A DNA stretch of 64,000 bases from Mesorhizobium sp. (GCA_004020315.1 SAQG01000001.1:434001-498000); one strand, 5' to 3'. Shown: positions 26,701 to 34,295, counted from the first letter of the stretch. Program-made: numbers and translations. Notes: generated by a model from the letters alone, not told the origin.

Positions 26701-26903
26701 TGCTGTTCGAGCGGTGTCGTGACGGTGTCGGCCACGACCTGCGCACTGGCGCCCGGGTAGTTGGCGCTGACCACGACCTGAGGCGGCGTGATGTCGGGAA
26801 ACTGCGAGACAGGCAGGAGAAAATAGCAGATCGCCCCGGCCAGCACCATAATGACGGCGATGGACGATGCGAAGATCGGCCGGTGGATGAAGAAGTTTAC
26901 CAT
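23727..26903 (-). CDS. RND efflux pump, HAE1 (AcrB) family
   Basis: A 1058-residue hydrophobe/amphiphile efflux pump of the inner membrane. It has the N-terminal FIHRPIFASSIAVIMVLAG helix, two large periplasmic loops and twelve predicted membrane segments. The proton-relay pair is in GLVVDDAIVVVENVER (about residues 404-420). The length is normal for AcrB/MexB proteins. It exports hydrophobic drugs, solvents or plant phenolics; the substrate range cannot be predicted. Its start overlaps the end of a small ORF by seven bases. A divergent TetR gene lies 250 bases beyond that, the usual arrangement for such pumps. Confidence 0.93.
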   Translation of the reverse strand: MVNFFIHRPIFASSIAVIMVLAGAICYFLLPVSQFPDITPPQVVVSANYPGASAQVVADTVTTPLEQQINGVQGMTYMSSSSSNDGSSTITITFEVGYDLSTAAVDVQNRVSQAASSLPAIVNQGGVTIKKQNPNFVLIVNLTSPDGSVDPVALSNLAYLQVVDPLKRLPGVGDVQIFGERRYSMRVWLDPDKLANLGITAVDVQNAIAEQNVQVAAGKIGQSPAPAGTAFEMQVNAVGRLSDPKEFGDIIVRADAANGSLVRLRDVARIELGALQYSSSAFFGEDPTVVLAVYQMPGSNALDLQQRVKDKMQELSARFPKGVSYAMHYDTTRFVSASMHDVLVTLGEALVLVVAVVFIFLQSWRTTIIPTIAIPVSLVATLVVMYMFGFSLNMLSLLGMVLAIGLVVDDAIVVVENVERQLEAGLKPLAATRAAMAEVTGPIIATTAVLMAVFVPVAFIPGVSGRLYNQFALTVAISFGISAFVSLTLTPALSAAFLRHRPATQFAPFRWFNTGFERLSHAYANGVRILIRLRWIMLGLFAAGLVATYFVWQRLPSTFLPVEDQGYFFVVIQLPDGASLERTDAVARKVRDVLQNTPGVDIVGSISGLNFLTSAAQSNSAVEFAILKPWDQRGPDQSASKLVADVRSKLMEIPEAFALSFDPPSIPGIGTTGGFEFQVQDLTGRGSIALNDATQAVLAEARKQPELNPQQLFSSFSTSTPQFNYDLDRNKAKLLGLSLPDVFNTLQIYLGSLYVNDFNLFGRTFRVTIQADKDARAGAADISRLYVRNASGGMVPLSTLGKLVPIVGPETVPHYNNNASALINGGAAPGYSSGQAVTAMERAAAIALPKDFGYEWTGITYQELKAGSIASIVFGLAMVFVFLILAAQYESWAMPFMVLLAVPLALFGAFVALLMRGMQIDVYSQIGFVMLIGLAAKNAILIVEFARRRREEGLSIVDAAMEAARLRLRPILMTAFAFILGVLPLMFSTGAGAASRQSIGTTVFGGMVAATILSLVFVPVFYAVIEQLRERGSKSEPVAEPTEPTAEPAFERLAEAAE

Positions 26904-27154
26904 GACACGTACGCCTCGCCCGATGCTCTCGCCTCGCCAAAAGCCTTGGCCACTCTGGACAGCCGCCGGCTGCGCCTTTGCCCCGAGTCTTCCAGGAAAC
27001 GAGGCGGCGCGTCACGGTCGTAGCCTTGCGCATCCGCAAGGGTACGCAACATCGTCTCGAAAGAGCGCGGGTCGACACGGTCGGCCTTCATCAGCATCCG
27101 GATCATCGGATCCTTCACAACTTCGTCGATCGTCAAATCCTTGCGCTGCGACAT
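26897..27154 (-). CDS. Small conserved-looking protein preceding the RND pump
   Basis: An 85-residue protein from the ATG at 27154, whose stop overlaps the pump start by seven bases. It has no signal peptide or membrane segment. It is highly charged, with a DPMIRMLMKADRVDP segment and an arginine-rich GQRRSRRLSR stretch near residues 57-66. It sits at the promoter-proximal position of the efflux operon, and normal codon use suggests it is real. I do not recognise the family. It could be a small regulator or simply provide translational coupling for the pump. Confidence 0.6.
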   Translation of the reverse strand: MSQRKDLTIDEVVKDPMIRMLMKADRVDPRSFETMLRTLADAQGYDRDAPPRFLEDSGQRRSRRLSRVAKAFGEARASGEAYVSW

Positions 27155-27307
27155 CGTAGCGGCTCCTGGCTGGCGATCTGCGGCGTACGCCGCAGATCGG
27201 GTCGTCTTCCTGTTCGTGGCCAAAGTCGCCCGGGGCGCAGTTTCATGCCTGGGCCGATGCGGCGGAGGCTATTCACAGGCGCCTGCGAGATTGACACGAG
27301 GCAATGG

Positions 27308-27355
27308 GGGTGTTACCAGTAAGTAACATCTAGAAGTTACAGACCGGTAACACCC
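27308..27355. promoter_or_regulatory. Paired TetR operators, GTTAC-N6-GTAAC twice
   Basis: Two 16-base palindromes, GTTAC-N6-GTAAC at 27312-27327 and 27336-27351, have centres exactly 24 bases apart. They form a larger 48-base dyad from GGGTGTTACC to GGTAACACCC centred at 27331.5. The block is in the gap between the efflux operon and the divergent tetR gene, 54 bases before the TetR start. This is strong evidence for a pair of repressor dimers acting on both promoters. Confidence 0.8.
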
Positions 27356-27408
27356 TAGTCAAGAGGTGTACCCAGGGATTTTTCGGAGAATCCGAAACCA
27401 AGGAGGTT

Positions 27409-28002
27409 TTGATGGAAGACGGCACTGCGGAACGCATCCGCCCCCGGGATCGCATCCTGGAGACGGCACGGGATATGTTCCACAAGCATGGCATCAAGGG
27501 CGTCGGCGTCGACGCGATCACTGAGGCCGCCGGTACCAACAAGATGACGCTCTACCGTCATTTCGAATCCAAGGACGATTTGGTTATCGAGTGTCTGCGG
27601 GCGACCGCATGCAGCGCCAACGCGATGTGGCAAAAGTTCGAGGCGGAGCATCCGGGCGACAAGCTTGCGCAATTGCACGCCTGGGTTCGGATGGCTGCCG
27701 ATTGCCTGATGACGGACGGTCGCGGTTGCGACATGGCGAACGCCGCCATCGAGTTGAGCGAGACCGACCATCCAGCCCGTCGGGTAATCAAGGAACTCAA
27801 GCAGGCCCAGCGCGACCGCCTCGTCGGCCTGTGTCGGGATGCCGGCATCGGCCAGGCAGAGCTTCTCGCTGATACATTGTCGCTGCTGCTTGAAGGCGCC
27901 CGTGTCAGCCTTCAAAGCGTCGGAGCCGAAGGCCCCAGCGCGCAATTCGTCCGCATGGCGGAAGGCCTGATCACCTCTTTCCGGGGCGCTTCGGCCAGAT
28001 AG
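27409..28002 (+). CDS. TetR-family repressor of the RND efflux operon
   Basis: A 197-residue TetR/AcrR repressor. The helix-turn-helix is at about residues 28-48 (VDAITEAAGTNKMTLYRHFESKDDL), preceded by RILETARDMFHKHG. The C-terminal ligand domain contains several cysteines (ECLRATACS, DGRGCDMANA). AAGG AGG-like sequence precedes the ATG at 27409. It faces the efflux operon across the paired palindromes, so it most probably represses the pump and itself until a pump substrate binds. Confidence 0.88.
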   Translation: MMEDGTAERIRPRDRILETARDMFHKHGIKGVGVDAITEAAGTNKMTLYRHFESKDDLVIECLRATACSANAMWQKFEAEHPGDKLAQLHAWVRMAADCLMTDGRGCDMANAAIELSETDHPARRVIKELKQAQRDRLVGLCRDAGIGQAELLADTLSLLLEGARVSLQSVGAEGPSAQFVRMAEGLITSFRGASAR

Positions 28003-28374
28003 TCTCGCAAGCGGCGAAACGATCGGTAGCGTGGTCATTGCGAGCCGCGCCGCATAATGCTCTTTTGTCCGTTCGAACGTGCCGTCATCGCGCTTCTCCT
28101 TTGCCGGTCAGTCGCCGAACCATTCCCGGCGCTACCTGTTGCTTGTTGGTGAGGCAGGATAGAACCGATAACGAATTGGTGAGAGTGACAAGTGTGACGG
28201 GATCCGCTGATCGCGGCTGCAACACCTTTGCGGGCGAATAGGCCGGCGGCATCAACCTTGGTGGCACCTTCCGAACAGGCCGGCGACCATCGCCCGTATT
28301 GGTCATTCGACGCCGATCATCGTGTCCGGTGATGGTCGTGCCCTCAGCCTTTGCCCAACATCCGGAGCTGGAAC
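28003..28374. other. Intergenic region between TetR gene and sRNA
   Basis: About 370 bases with no credible coding frame; the short frames present lack ribosome sites and family resemblance. It holds the downstream sequence of the TetR gene. I see no clear terminator or repeat in it. Confidence 0.4.
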
Positions 28375-28493
28375 AAAAAAAGCCCGCTGCCGGGAGGAGG
28401 TGGCAGCGGGCTTGATTTTCGAATACGGCACGGGAGGAGGTGTACCGCACTCAGCGTCGGCATCGCATCTGGGAGGAGTAGATGGCCGACACC
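28375..28493 (-). ncRNA. Alpha-r14 (NfeR1-type) trans-acting small RNA
   Basis: Read on the minus strand, about 119 bases fold into three consecutive hairpins whose loops all expose CTCCTCCC. Hairpin 1: outer GTCGGC/GCCGAC and inner CATCT/AGATG around 28471-28479. Hairpin 2: CGGCAC/GTACCG (one mismatch) around 28432-28441. Hairpin 3: a perfect 12-bp stem AAGCCCGCTGCC/GGCAGCGGGCTT (28380-28391 with 28402-28413) around 28392-28401, followed by seven T residues, a textbook intrinsic terminator. Repeated anti-Shine-Dalgarno loops are the hallmark of the rhizobial alpha-r14 family, which represses translation of transporter mRNAs. The 5' end is estimated from the first stem. Confidence 0.85.
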
Positions 28494-28614
28494 TGCGAAC
28501 CTATCGATTGCCCAATGATTCGGCAACAACGAAAGATGCATAGCAGATGTGCAGATTTGCAGTATCAACCGAATTTTAACCATCGCGGCAATTGACCGTG
28601 GCCCTTGCGCGGCA

Positions 28615-29649
28615 TCACTGGACCGGAACGTTTTCCTTGAAGATCAGGCGCGGTTCGATGAATTTCCGCGTCAGATAAGGCGCCGAGGAAGCGATCGAGC
28701 CGAGCAGGCGAATGACCGATTGCTCGGCGATCAGCCGCGCATTCTGGTCGATGACGATATCGAGCAGATCGTCGACGAGATAGCCGCGCGTCGCCCTTGT
28801 CAGGTCGTGACAAATGAACACCGGCTTCCTTTGCGGCTTGGCCTCCAGCAGCGCTTTCGCCACCCCCGAACGTCCGGCGCCGACGCAATAGATGCCGAGC
28901 AGTTCCGGCTCGTTGTGCAGCGCCTTCATCGTCGCCGTGTAGCTGATATCGGGCTCGTCATTGATCTCGACGGCGCTGGTCACGGTCAAATTGGGGAACT
29001 CCTCGCTGAGAACGGAGCGAAAGCCCATTTCGCGTTCCTCATGCCCGCGATAGGAGCGTGAGCCGACGACCATCGCCAGATGGCCCGTGCGCCCGCCCAG
29101 GAAACGTCCCATCAAAAGGGCTGCGGTGCGCCCGGCCACGCGGTTGTCGATGCCGACATAGGCCGATCGGGGTGCGCCTGGAACGTCCGACACCAGCGTG
29201 ACTAAACGGATGCCGGCCTCGACGATCTCGCGCAGGATGTTGCGCGTTCTCGGGTGATCGATCGCGATGACACCGACGCCGTTTGCCTTGAGCGAGAGAT
29301 TTTCGACGGCCGTCTGCAACGCGCTCGGCGAGATGCCGGCGAGCTCGTGGATGCGGCAGGAGGCGACGAGCGGCAGGCGTGCGGCATAGTCCTCGATATG
29401 ATTTGCCAGATCCACCATGAAAGCGTTCGAGCCGATCGGCAGGAAGAACTCGAGATGCGCCGGCCGCGAGGGCAGCGTAACCTGATCCACGACCGGCAAA
29501 TAGCCGAGCTGCTTGGCCGCCTCCATCACCCGCTGCCGGTTGGCGGCGCTGGCCCCTGGCCGGTTGTTCAGCACCCGGTCGACCGTCGCGGTCGACAGCC
29601 CGCAGCTTCTGGCGATGTCCGCAACGGTGGCTTTCATTGTCGCAGTCAT
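28615..29649 (-). CDS. LacI-family transcriptional regulator
   Basis: A 344-residue LacI-type regulator. The N-terminal HTH and hinge helix are clear (VADIARSCGLSTATVDRVLN, then RVMEAAKQLGY), followed by a periplasmic-binding-protein-like effector domain (YVGIDNRVAGRTAALLMG). The ATG at 29649 is chosen; an ATG four codons later is equally possible, and neither has a strong ribosome site. It lies after an ABC sugar transporter on the same strand and probably controls it, with the transported sugar or a derivative as effector. Confidence 0.87.
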   Translation of the reverse strand: MTATMKATVADIARSCGLSTATVDRVLNNRPGASAANRQRVMEAAKQLGYLPVVDQVTLPSRPAHLEFFLPIGSNAFMVDLANHIEDYAARLPLVASCRIHELAGISPSALQTAVENLSLKANGVGVIAIDHPRTRNILREIVEAGIRLVTLVSDVPGAPRSAYVGIDNRVAGRTAALLMGRFLGGRTGHLAMVVGSRSYRGHEEREMGFRSVLSEEFPNLTVTSAVEINDEPDISYTATMKALHNEPELLGIYCVGAGRSGVAKALLEAKPQRKPVFICHDLTRATRGYLVDDLLDIVIDQNARLIAEQSVIRLLGSIASSAPYLTRKFIEPRLIFKENVPVQ

Positions 29650-29675
29650 AGGAGCTGATGTGATCCTGTGCCAGA

Positions 29676-29723
29676 CCATGATCCCGAAAAGTGGAAACCG
29701 GTTTTTCGGAAAAGATCATGGTC
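29676..29723. repeat. Palindromic intergenic repeat (ACCATGATC...GATCATGGT)
   Basis: Arms ACCATGATC and GATCATGGT enclose CCGAAAAGTGGAAACCGGTTTTTCGG-like sequence with its own CCGAAAA/TTTTCGG stem. I recognise this sequence as a very common dispersed repeat of Mesorhizobium and Sinorhizobium intergenic regions. It sits between the LacI start and the ABC ATPase stop. Confidence 0.7.
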
Positions 29724-29807
29724 AAACAATAAGTTAGAGCCCCTCCCGATTCTGTCGGGATGAAGCAGGCTCCAGACATACAGCCGACCGGCTTGCGCCT
29801 TGCCCGG

Positions 29808-30602
29808 TCAGCCCTGCGATTGCTTGCCCTGGACGATGGCGTCGCGGATCTCCTCATCGGACATGCCGGTGATGATCCGTTCGACCTCGGTGACGCTAGT
29901 GTTCTTCGGGTCGATATCATCGGCAACCACCTTGCCGCGGCGCATGACGACGATGCGGTCGACCACCTGGAAGACGTGATGGATGTTGTGGGCGATGAAG
30001 ATGCAGGAATGGCCCGAATCGCGGGCGCTGCGCACGAAGCTCAGCACGCCTTGCGTCTCGGCGACGCCGAGATTGTTGGTCGGCTCGTCGAGGATGATAA
30101 GGTCGCTGTCGAAATGCATGGCGCGCGCGATCGCCACGGCCTGCCGCTCGCCGCCAGAAAGTGAGCCGATCGGCGTGGTCGGCGGGATGTTCTTCGAGAT
30201 GCCGACCTGCTTGAGCAGGTTCCGGGCGACCACGTTCATCGCCTCCTGGTCCATCCGGTTGAGGAAACGCGGCGGCTTGATCGGCTCGCGCCCAAGGAAC
30301 AGGTTACGCGCGATCGACAATTGCGTGACCAGCGCCGAGTCCTGGTAGATCGTCTCGATGCCGTGGGCGATGGCATCGCCGGTGCTGCGGAAGTCCACCT
30401 TCTTGCCGCGGATGAAGATGTCGCCGCTGGTCAGTGGAACCGCACCCGACAAGACCTTGATCAGCGTCGACTTACCGGCGCCATTGTCGCCGAGCAGACC
30501 GACGATCTCTCTTTCATTGACATGGAAATTGGCGTCCACGAGCGCTTGCACACGCCCGTAGTGCTTGCGGATGTTTTCCATGCGGACAAGCGGCTCAGTC
30601 AT
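29808..30602 (-). CDS. Sugar ABC transporter ATPase, single-domain (FrcA type)
   Basis: A 264-residue ATPase with one nucleotide-binding domain: Walker A GDNGAGKST, signature LSGGERQAV and Walker B LIILDEP. It belongs to the fructose/ribose-type carbohydrate uptake family, where short ATPases such as FrcA work as homodimers. It follows the permease gene by three bases. It completes the binding-protein, permease, ATPase set encoded from 32,646 down to 29,808. Confidence 0.88.
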   Translation of the reverse strand: MTEPLVRMENIRKHYGRVQALVDANFHVNEREIVGLLGDNGAGKSTLIKVLSGAVPLTSGDIFIRGKKVDFRSTGDAIAHGIETIYQDSALVTQLSIARNLFLGREPIKPPRFLNRMDQEAMNVVARNLLKQVGISKNIPPTTPIGSLSGGERQAVAIARAMHFDSDLIILDEPTNNLGVAETQGVLSFVRSARDSGHSCIFIAHNIHHVFQVVDRIVVMRRGKVVADDIDPKNTSVTEVERIITGMSDEEIRDAIVQGKQSQG

Positions 30603-30605
30603 GGT

Positions 30606-31592
30606 TCAAGTCCCCGCCTGATGCCGGCGTTCCAGCCATGAGTGGAGCGCCATCATGCCGAGGATGATCGCGCCGATGAAGATGTTGTAGGCAAGCCCCG
30701 GCACGCCGATCAGCACGATGCCGTTGCGCATCACGCGCAGGATCAGGATGCCGAGCACGGTACCGATGATGGTGCCACGTCCGCCGGTCAGCGCCGTGCC
30801 GCCGATCACCACCATGGCGATGACTTCGAGCTCGTAGCCAGTGCCGCTGTTCGGGTTGGCCGCCGAAGTGCGCAGCGAGCTGATGACGCCGGCAAGCGAA
30901 GCCATGATCGACGACAGGATGAACAGGCCGATCTTGACGCCGCTGACATTGACGCCGCGTGCCCTTGCCGCATTGGGGTTGCCGCCGGCCGCCTGAATCC
31001 AGTTGCCGGTCCGGCTCTGCGTCAGCACGTAGCCAAGTGCGATTGCGGCGGCGATGAACCAGAACAGCGACATGTAAATGCGGAACGGCCCGATGAAGAA
31101 ATCGCCAACCAGCGCCTCGGCGAGCCAGCTGCCTTCGGCGCTCCAGGTCCGCTGCGGAAATCCACTGGTGACGAACAGAGCGGTGCCGCGCACGACCAGC
31201 AGCATGCCGAGCGTCACCAGGAAGGATGGAATCTTGAGTTGCGTCACGAACCAGCCATTGACCAGCCCGATGAAGGCGGCGACCAGCAAGGCCACGACGA
31301 AGCCGACCTCCAGCGAGGTGAGGCCGCTGTTGAAGAGGGTCCACATCAAGACGGGCGAGAAGCCGAACAGCGATCCGACCGAGAGGTCGAATTCGCCTGA
31401 GGTCATCAACAGCGTCATCGCCAACGCAATCAGGCCGAGCTCGACCGTGAAGGCCAGTATATTGCTGATGTTCTGCGGCGACAGGAAGTCGTGGTTGAAC
31501 CCCCAGAACACGGCCAGCTCGACGACGAGCAGCACGAAGGGCCCGAATTCCGGCCTGGCGATCGAGCGTTGGATAATGGAGCTATTTTCCAC
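30606..31592 (-). CDS. Sugar ABC transporter permease (FrcC/RbsC type)
   Basis: A 328-residue multi-spanning permease with the family loop SGEFDLSVGSLFGFSPVL and an inner motif NAARARGVNVSGVKIGLF. It forms the membrane channel for the ligand delivered by the binding protein encoded upstream. The gap to that gene is 121 bases and contains a perfect 11-bp hairpin, so the permease and ATPase are probably expressed below the binding protein. Confidence 0.88.
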   Translation of the reverse strand: MENSSIIQRSIARPEFGPFVLLVVELAVFWGFNHDFLSPQNISNILAFTVELGLIALAMTLLMTSGEFDLSVGSLFGFSPVLMWTLFNSGLTSLEVGFVVALLVAAFIGLVNGWFVTQLKIPSFLVTLGMLLVVRGTALFVTSGFPQRTWSAEGSWLAEALVGDFFIGPFRIYMSLFWFIAAAIALGYVLTQSRTGNWIQAAGGNPNAARARGVNVSGVKIGLFILSSIMASLAGVISSLRTSAANPNSGTGYELEVIAMVVIGGTALTGGRGTIIGTVLGILILRVMRNGIVLIGVPGLAYNIFIGAIILGMMALHSWLERRHQAGT

Positions 31593-31667
31593 GTAGGACC
31601 CGCGACATGGTTGGAACTGGCTAAGCCCGACACCGCATAATGCGGTTCAAGGCTCGGCGGGATGATG

Positions 31668-31704
31668 GGGATGATCGCTGCGCAAGCGCCGCCGCGATCA
31701 TCCC
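31668..31704 (-). promoter_or_regulatory. Intercistronic hairpin after the sugar-binding protein gene
   Basis: GGGATGATCGC (31668-31678) and GCGATCATCCC (31694-31704) are perfect 11-base complements around a 15-base loop. They begin 10 bases past the binding-protein stop. No T-run follows, so transcript stabilisation or partial attenuation is more likely than complete termination. Confidence 0.55.
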
Positions 31705-31713
31705 AATCGCGGT

Positions 31714-32646
31714 TTATTTTCCGGACAGGATGTCGTCGTAGACCTGCGCGGTGTCCTTTTCGTAGAGCGCACCGGTGATCACGTCGAAGCCGGGCGGAAT
31801 GCCGCTGGCGGCCATATTGGCGATCGAAAGCGCCACATAGCTGGTCGCCTGCGGATCCTGCCACTGCGCGGCATTGACGTAGCCGGTCAGCACCTCCTGG
31901 GTGGTGTCGAGCGAGTTGCCCCAGCCGACGACCGGGATTTCGCCCGGCTTGATGCCGGCCTGGTCGAACACCCGCTTGATCGAGCCGGTCACCAGATCGC
32001 CGAGGCCGATGATCGCCTTGACCTTGGCCCTGTTGGCGGTGAGGTAGTCGACCATACGGTTGATCGCTTCGGCCTGGTCGAGCGTGGCTTCGGTGATTTC
32101 ATAGGTGATGCCGAGCGGCTCGAAGACGCTCTTGATGCCTTCCTCTTCCTGGACGCCATAGGTGGCGCCCGGAATTTCAACCGGCATCCAGACGAAGTCG
32201 CCCTTCTTCACCAGGCCCATGTCGACCAGATACTGCGCCCAGTTCTTGCCGAAGGTGACATTGTCGCCGCCGACATAGGCGTTGAAGTCCGCCTTCGGAT
32301 CGGGCGTGTTGAAATTGATGATCGGGATGTTTGCCGCCCGTGCCTCCTTGACGAGTTCGATAAGGCTGCCCGGGTCGGGGCTGGTGGTGGTGATGCCGTC
32401 GGCCTTTGCAGCGATGGCCGCGCGAACAGCTTCCTGCTGGGACGACACGTCGCCATTGTGGAACGAGGTGTTGACGGTGTTGCCGGTGTCCGTCGCCCAT
32501 TGCTTGGCGCCGGCGAGGAAGTAGGTCCAGACCGGGTCGGCCGGGCCGCCATGCGAAATCCAGTAAAAGGTCTTGGCCTGTGCCGCCGCCGGAATGGCCA
32601 GCGCCACGATCAAGCCGAATACAAATAGTCGTAGCTTTGTCAGCAT
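31714..32646 (-). CDS. Sugar-binding protein of FrcB-type ABC transporter
   Basis: A 310-residue periplasmic binding protein. The ATG at 32646 (GGAGG seven bases upstream) gives a signal peptide MLTKLRLFVFGLIVALAIPA ending near AQAKT; in-frame ATGs further upstream lack a ribosome site. The mature protein starts TFYWISHGGPADPVW, a pattern of RbsB-like proteins with aromatic residues near the ligand. It contains IPIINFNTPDPKADF and VVGWGNSLDT. It is the first gene of the operon. The ligand is unknown. Confidence 0.85.
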   Translation of the reverse strand: MLTKLRLFVFGLIVALAIPAAAQAKTFYWISHGGPADPVWTYFLAGAKQWATDTGNTVNTSFHNGDVSSQQEAVRAAIAAKADGITTTSPDPGSLIELVKEARAANIPIINFNTPDPKADFNAYVGGDNVTFGKNWAQYLVDMGLVKKGDFVWMPVEIPGATYGVQEEEGIKSVFEPLGITYEITEATLDQAEAINRMVDYLTANRAKVKAIIGLGDLVTGSIKRVFDQAGIKPGEIPVVGWGNSLDTTQEVLTGYVNAAQWQDPQATSYVALSIANMAASGIPPGFDVITGALYEKDTAQVYDDILSGK

Positions 32647-32762
32647 TTGATTTCCTCCCATTTTGAAAACTTCCTCCAACTCCGACGACGATCACGGCAA
32701 ACCCTGATCGTATCTTGCCAGCGCCGATCTGGATGCATCAGAGCATCCGCTTTTTCGACGTA

Positions 32763-32782
32763 TGGCAAGCCTCCATTTGCCA
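32763..32782. promoter_or_regulatory. Inverted repeat upstream of the FrcB-like gene
   Basis: TGGCAA (32763-32768) and TTGCCA (32777-32782) form a 20-base interrupted palindrome 116 bases before the binding-protein start, within the 268-base gap separating it from the FAH gene. It is a possible operator for the LacI regulator of this cluster, but spacing and symmetry differ from classic LacI sites. Confidence 0.3.
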
Positions 32783-32914
32783 GTGGTAGTTAGCGCAACC
32801 AAAGGCGCCATCAGCAGTCCCATCAGATTGCATCAGTTTGGCTGATATTTTCCAGGCAAGGATGATCCTCAGTTCGAGCCCCCGGGCCGAGACTGTCGCA
32901 AGCGGGCCGGGAAC

Positions 32915-34072
32915 CTAGATGAGGTCGGCCCTGGCGAGGTCGCGCATCAGATGGCTGGCGCCGTAGGTCCAGTGGGGACAGTCGGGCGAGAGCCGCACCC
33001 GGTTGATCAACGCGCCGAATTTCTCCGATGAGATGGTGACGATGTCGCCGACCTTGTGCGTGAAGCCCTTGCCCTTTTCGCCACGATCCTTCGACGGCAC
33101 GAACATGGTGCCGAGATAGAGCGCCAGCCCGTCCGGGTACTGGTGATGCGGACCGATGGCGGCGGCGACCAGCTCTTCGGGCGAGCGGCTGATCTCGGCC
33201 ATGGAACTGGCGCCCTCCAGTGAGAAACCGTCCTCGCCCTCGACCTTCAAGCGCACGATGGCCTGCTTCACGTCATCGATGGAAAAGCCATCGTCGAACA
33301 GCCGGATGAACGGGCCAAGCGCGGCCGAGGCGTTGTTGTCCTTGGCCTTGCCGAGCAACAGCGCCGAGCGCCCTTCGACGTCGCGCAGATTGACGTCGTT
33401 GCCGAGCGTCGCGCCGACGATTTTGCCGCTGCTGGCGGCAATCATGGCGATCTCCGGCTCCGGGTTGTTCCAGGTGGAAACCGGATGCAGGCCGACATCG
33501 GCGCCGAAGCCGACCGACGCCATCGGCTGGCATTTGGTGAAGATCTCGGCGTCGGGGCCGATGCCTACTTCCAGATATTGCGACCAGGCGCCGCGCTGGA
33601 TCAGCTTCGCCTTGATCTCCATCGCCTCCGGCGAACCGGGCTTGAGCTTCGACAGATCATGGCCGATCAGCCCGGCAATATCGGCGCGAATAGCGTCCGC
33701 CTTCTCGGCCGAACCGCGCGCCTGCTCCTCTATGACCCGTTCGAGCAGGCTGACGACGAAGGTGACGCCCGAGGCCTTGACCGCCTGCAGGTCAACGGGA
33801 GAAAGCAGGTACAGTTTTTGCGGATCGCGCGCGGCCTCGAAACTGTTGGCGGCGATCGCATCAAGCGATCCGATCGGCCTGCCGGCGGCCGAGCGCACGT
33901 GTCCCGCCGGATCCGGCATCTCGCAAACGTCGCGCACCGTCGGTGCTGCGCTCGAAGTGATGTCGAAAACCGCGCCGTCGCGCACCGTGACCACCAGCGG
34001 ATGGGACGCATCGCTTGACCTGGCGCGTCCGACGAACAGGCCATCGTCGGGCAGGAGAGTGGTGTTCGTCAT
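32915..34072 (-). CDS. Fumarylacetoacetate-hydrolase-fold protein, likely sugar-acid dehydratase
   Basis: A 385-residue FAH-superfamily protein. The metal-binding Glu pair is in NNPEPEIAM and the partner Asp in LGNDVNLRDVEG, a layout shared by 2-keto-3-deoxy-sugar-acid dehydratases and hydrolases. The N-terminal domain of about 150 residues is longer than in small acylpyruvases. It is next to a sugar ABC transporter and LacI regulator, so dehydration of a 2-keto-3-deoxy-pentonate to a 2-ketoglutarate semialdehyde-type product is a reasonable proposal. The aldehyde dehydrogenase at 39,037 could take the next step, though it lies in a different operon. Confidence 0.7.
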   Translation of the reverse strand: MTNTTLLPDDGLFVGRARSSDASHPLVVTVRDGAVFDITSSAAPTVRDVCEMPDPAGHVRSAAGRPIGSLDAIAANSFEAARDPQKLYLLSPVDLQAVKASGVTFVVSLLERVIEEQARGSAEKADAIRADIAGLIGHDLSKLKPGSPEAMEIKAKLIQRGAWSQYLEVGIGPDAEIFTKCQPMASVGFGADVGLHPVSTWNNPEPEIAMIAASSGKIVGATLGNDVNLRDVEGRSALLLGKAKDNNASAALGPFIRLFDDGFSIDDVKQAIVRLKVEGEDGFSLEGASSMAEISRSPEELVAAAIGPHHQYPDGLALYLGTMFVPSKDRGEKGKGFTHKVGDIVTISSEKFGALINRVRLSPDCPHWTYGASHLMRDLARADLI

Positions 34073-34279
34073 GGCTTGCGGTCCTCTGCTGTCTCGTTCT
34101 GCTGCGACGGTCGTCGCTGCCGGACCAATGGTTCTTCAAAAACCTGGCCAGCGGCGGCGGCACTTTCAACAAATTCCCGCCAAAGGTCTATCCCGTTCCT
34201 CGCGGTTGAGCCCCTCCACTGCATTTCGCATCGGCGGACGCCATCCTCTTCAATCCGCTGATACCGAGATCAAACGCTC

Positions 34280-34295
34280 TTTCAAAATCATGAAA
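34280..34295. promoter_or_regulatory. Operator-like palindrome TTTCA-N6-TGAAA, distal copy
   Basis: TTTCAAAATCATGAAA is a 16-base interrupted palindrome in the 339-base gap between the FAH gene and the polyamine-type ABC operon. An identical-architecture site lies 91 bases downstream. Two such sites in one AT-rich promoter gap are unlikely by chance in this GC-rich DNA. The rest of the gap shows no gene. Confidence 0.5.
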
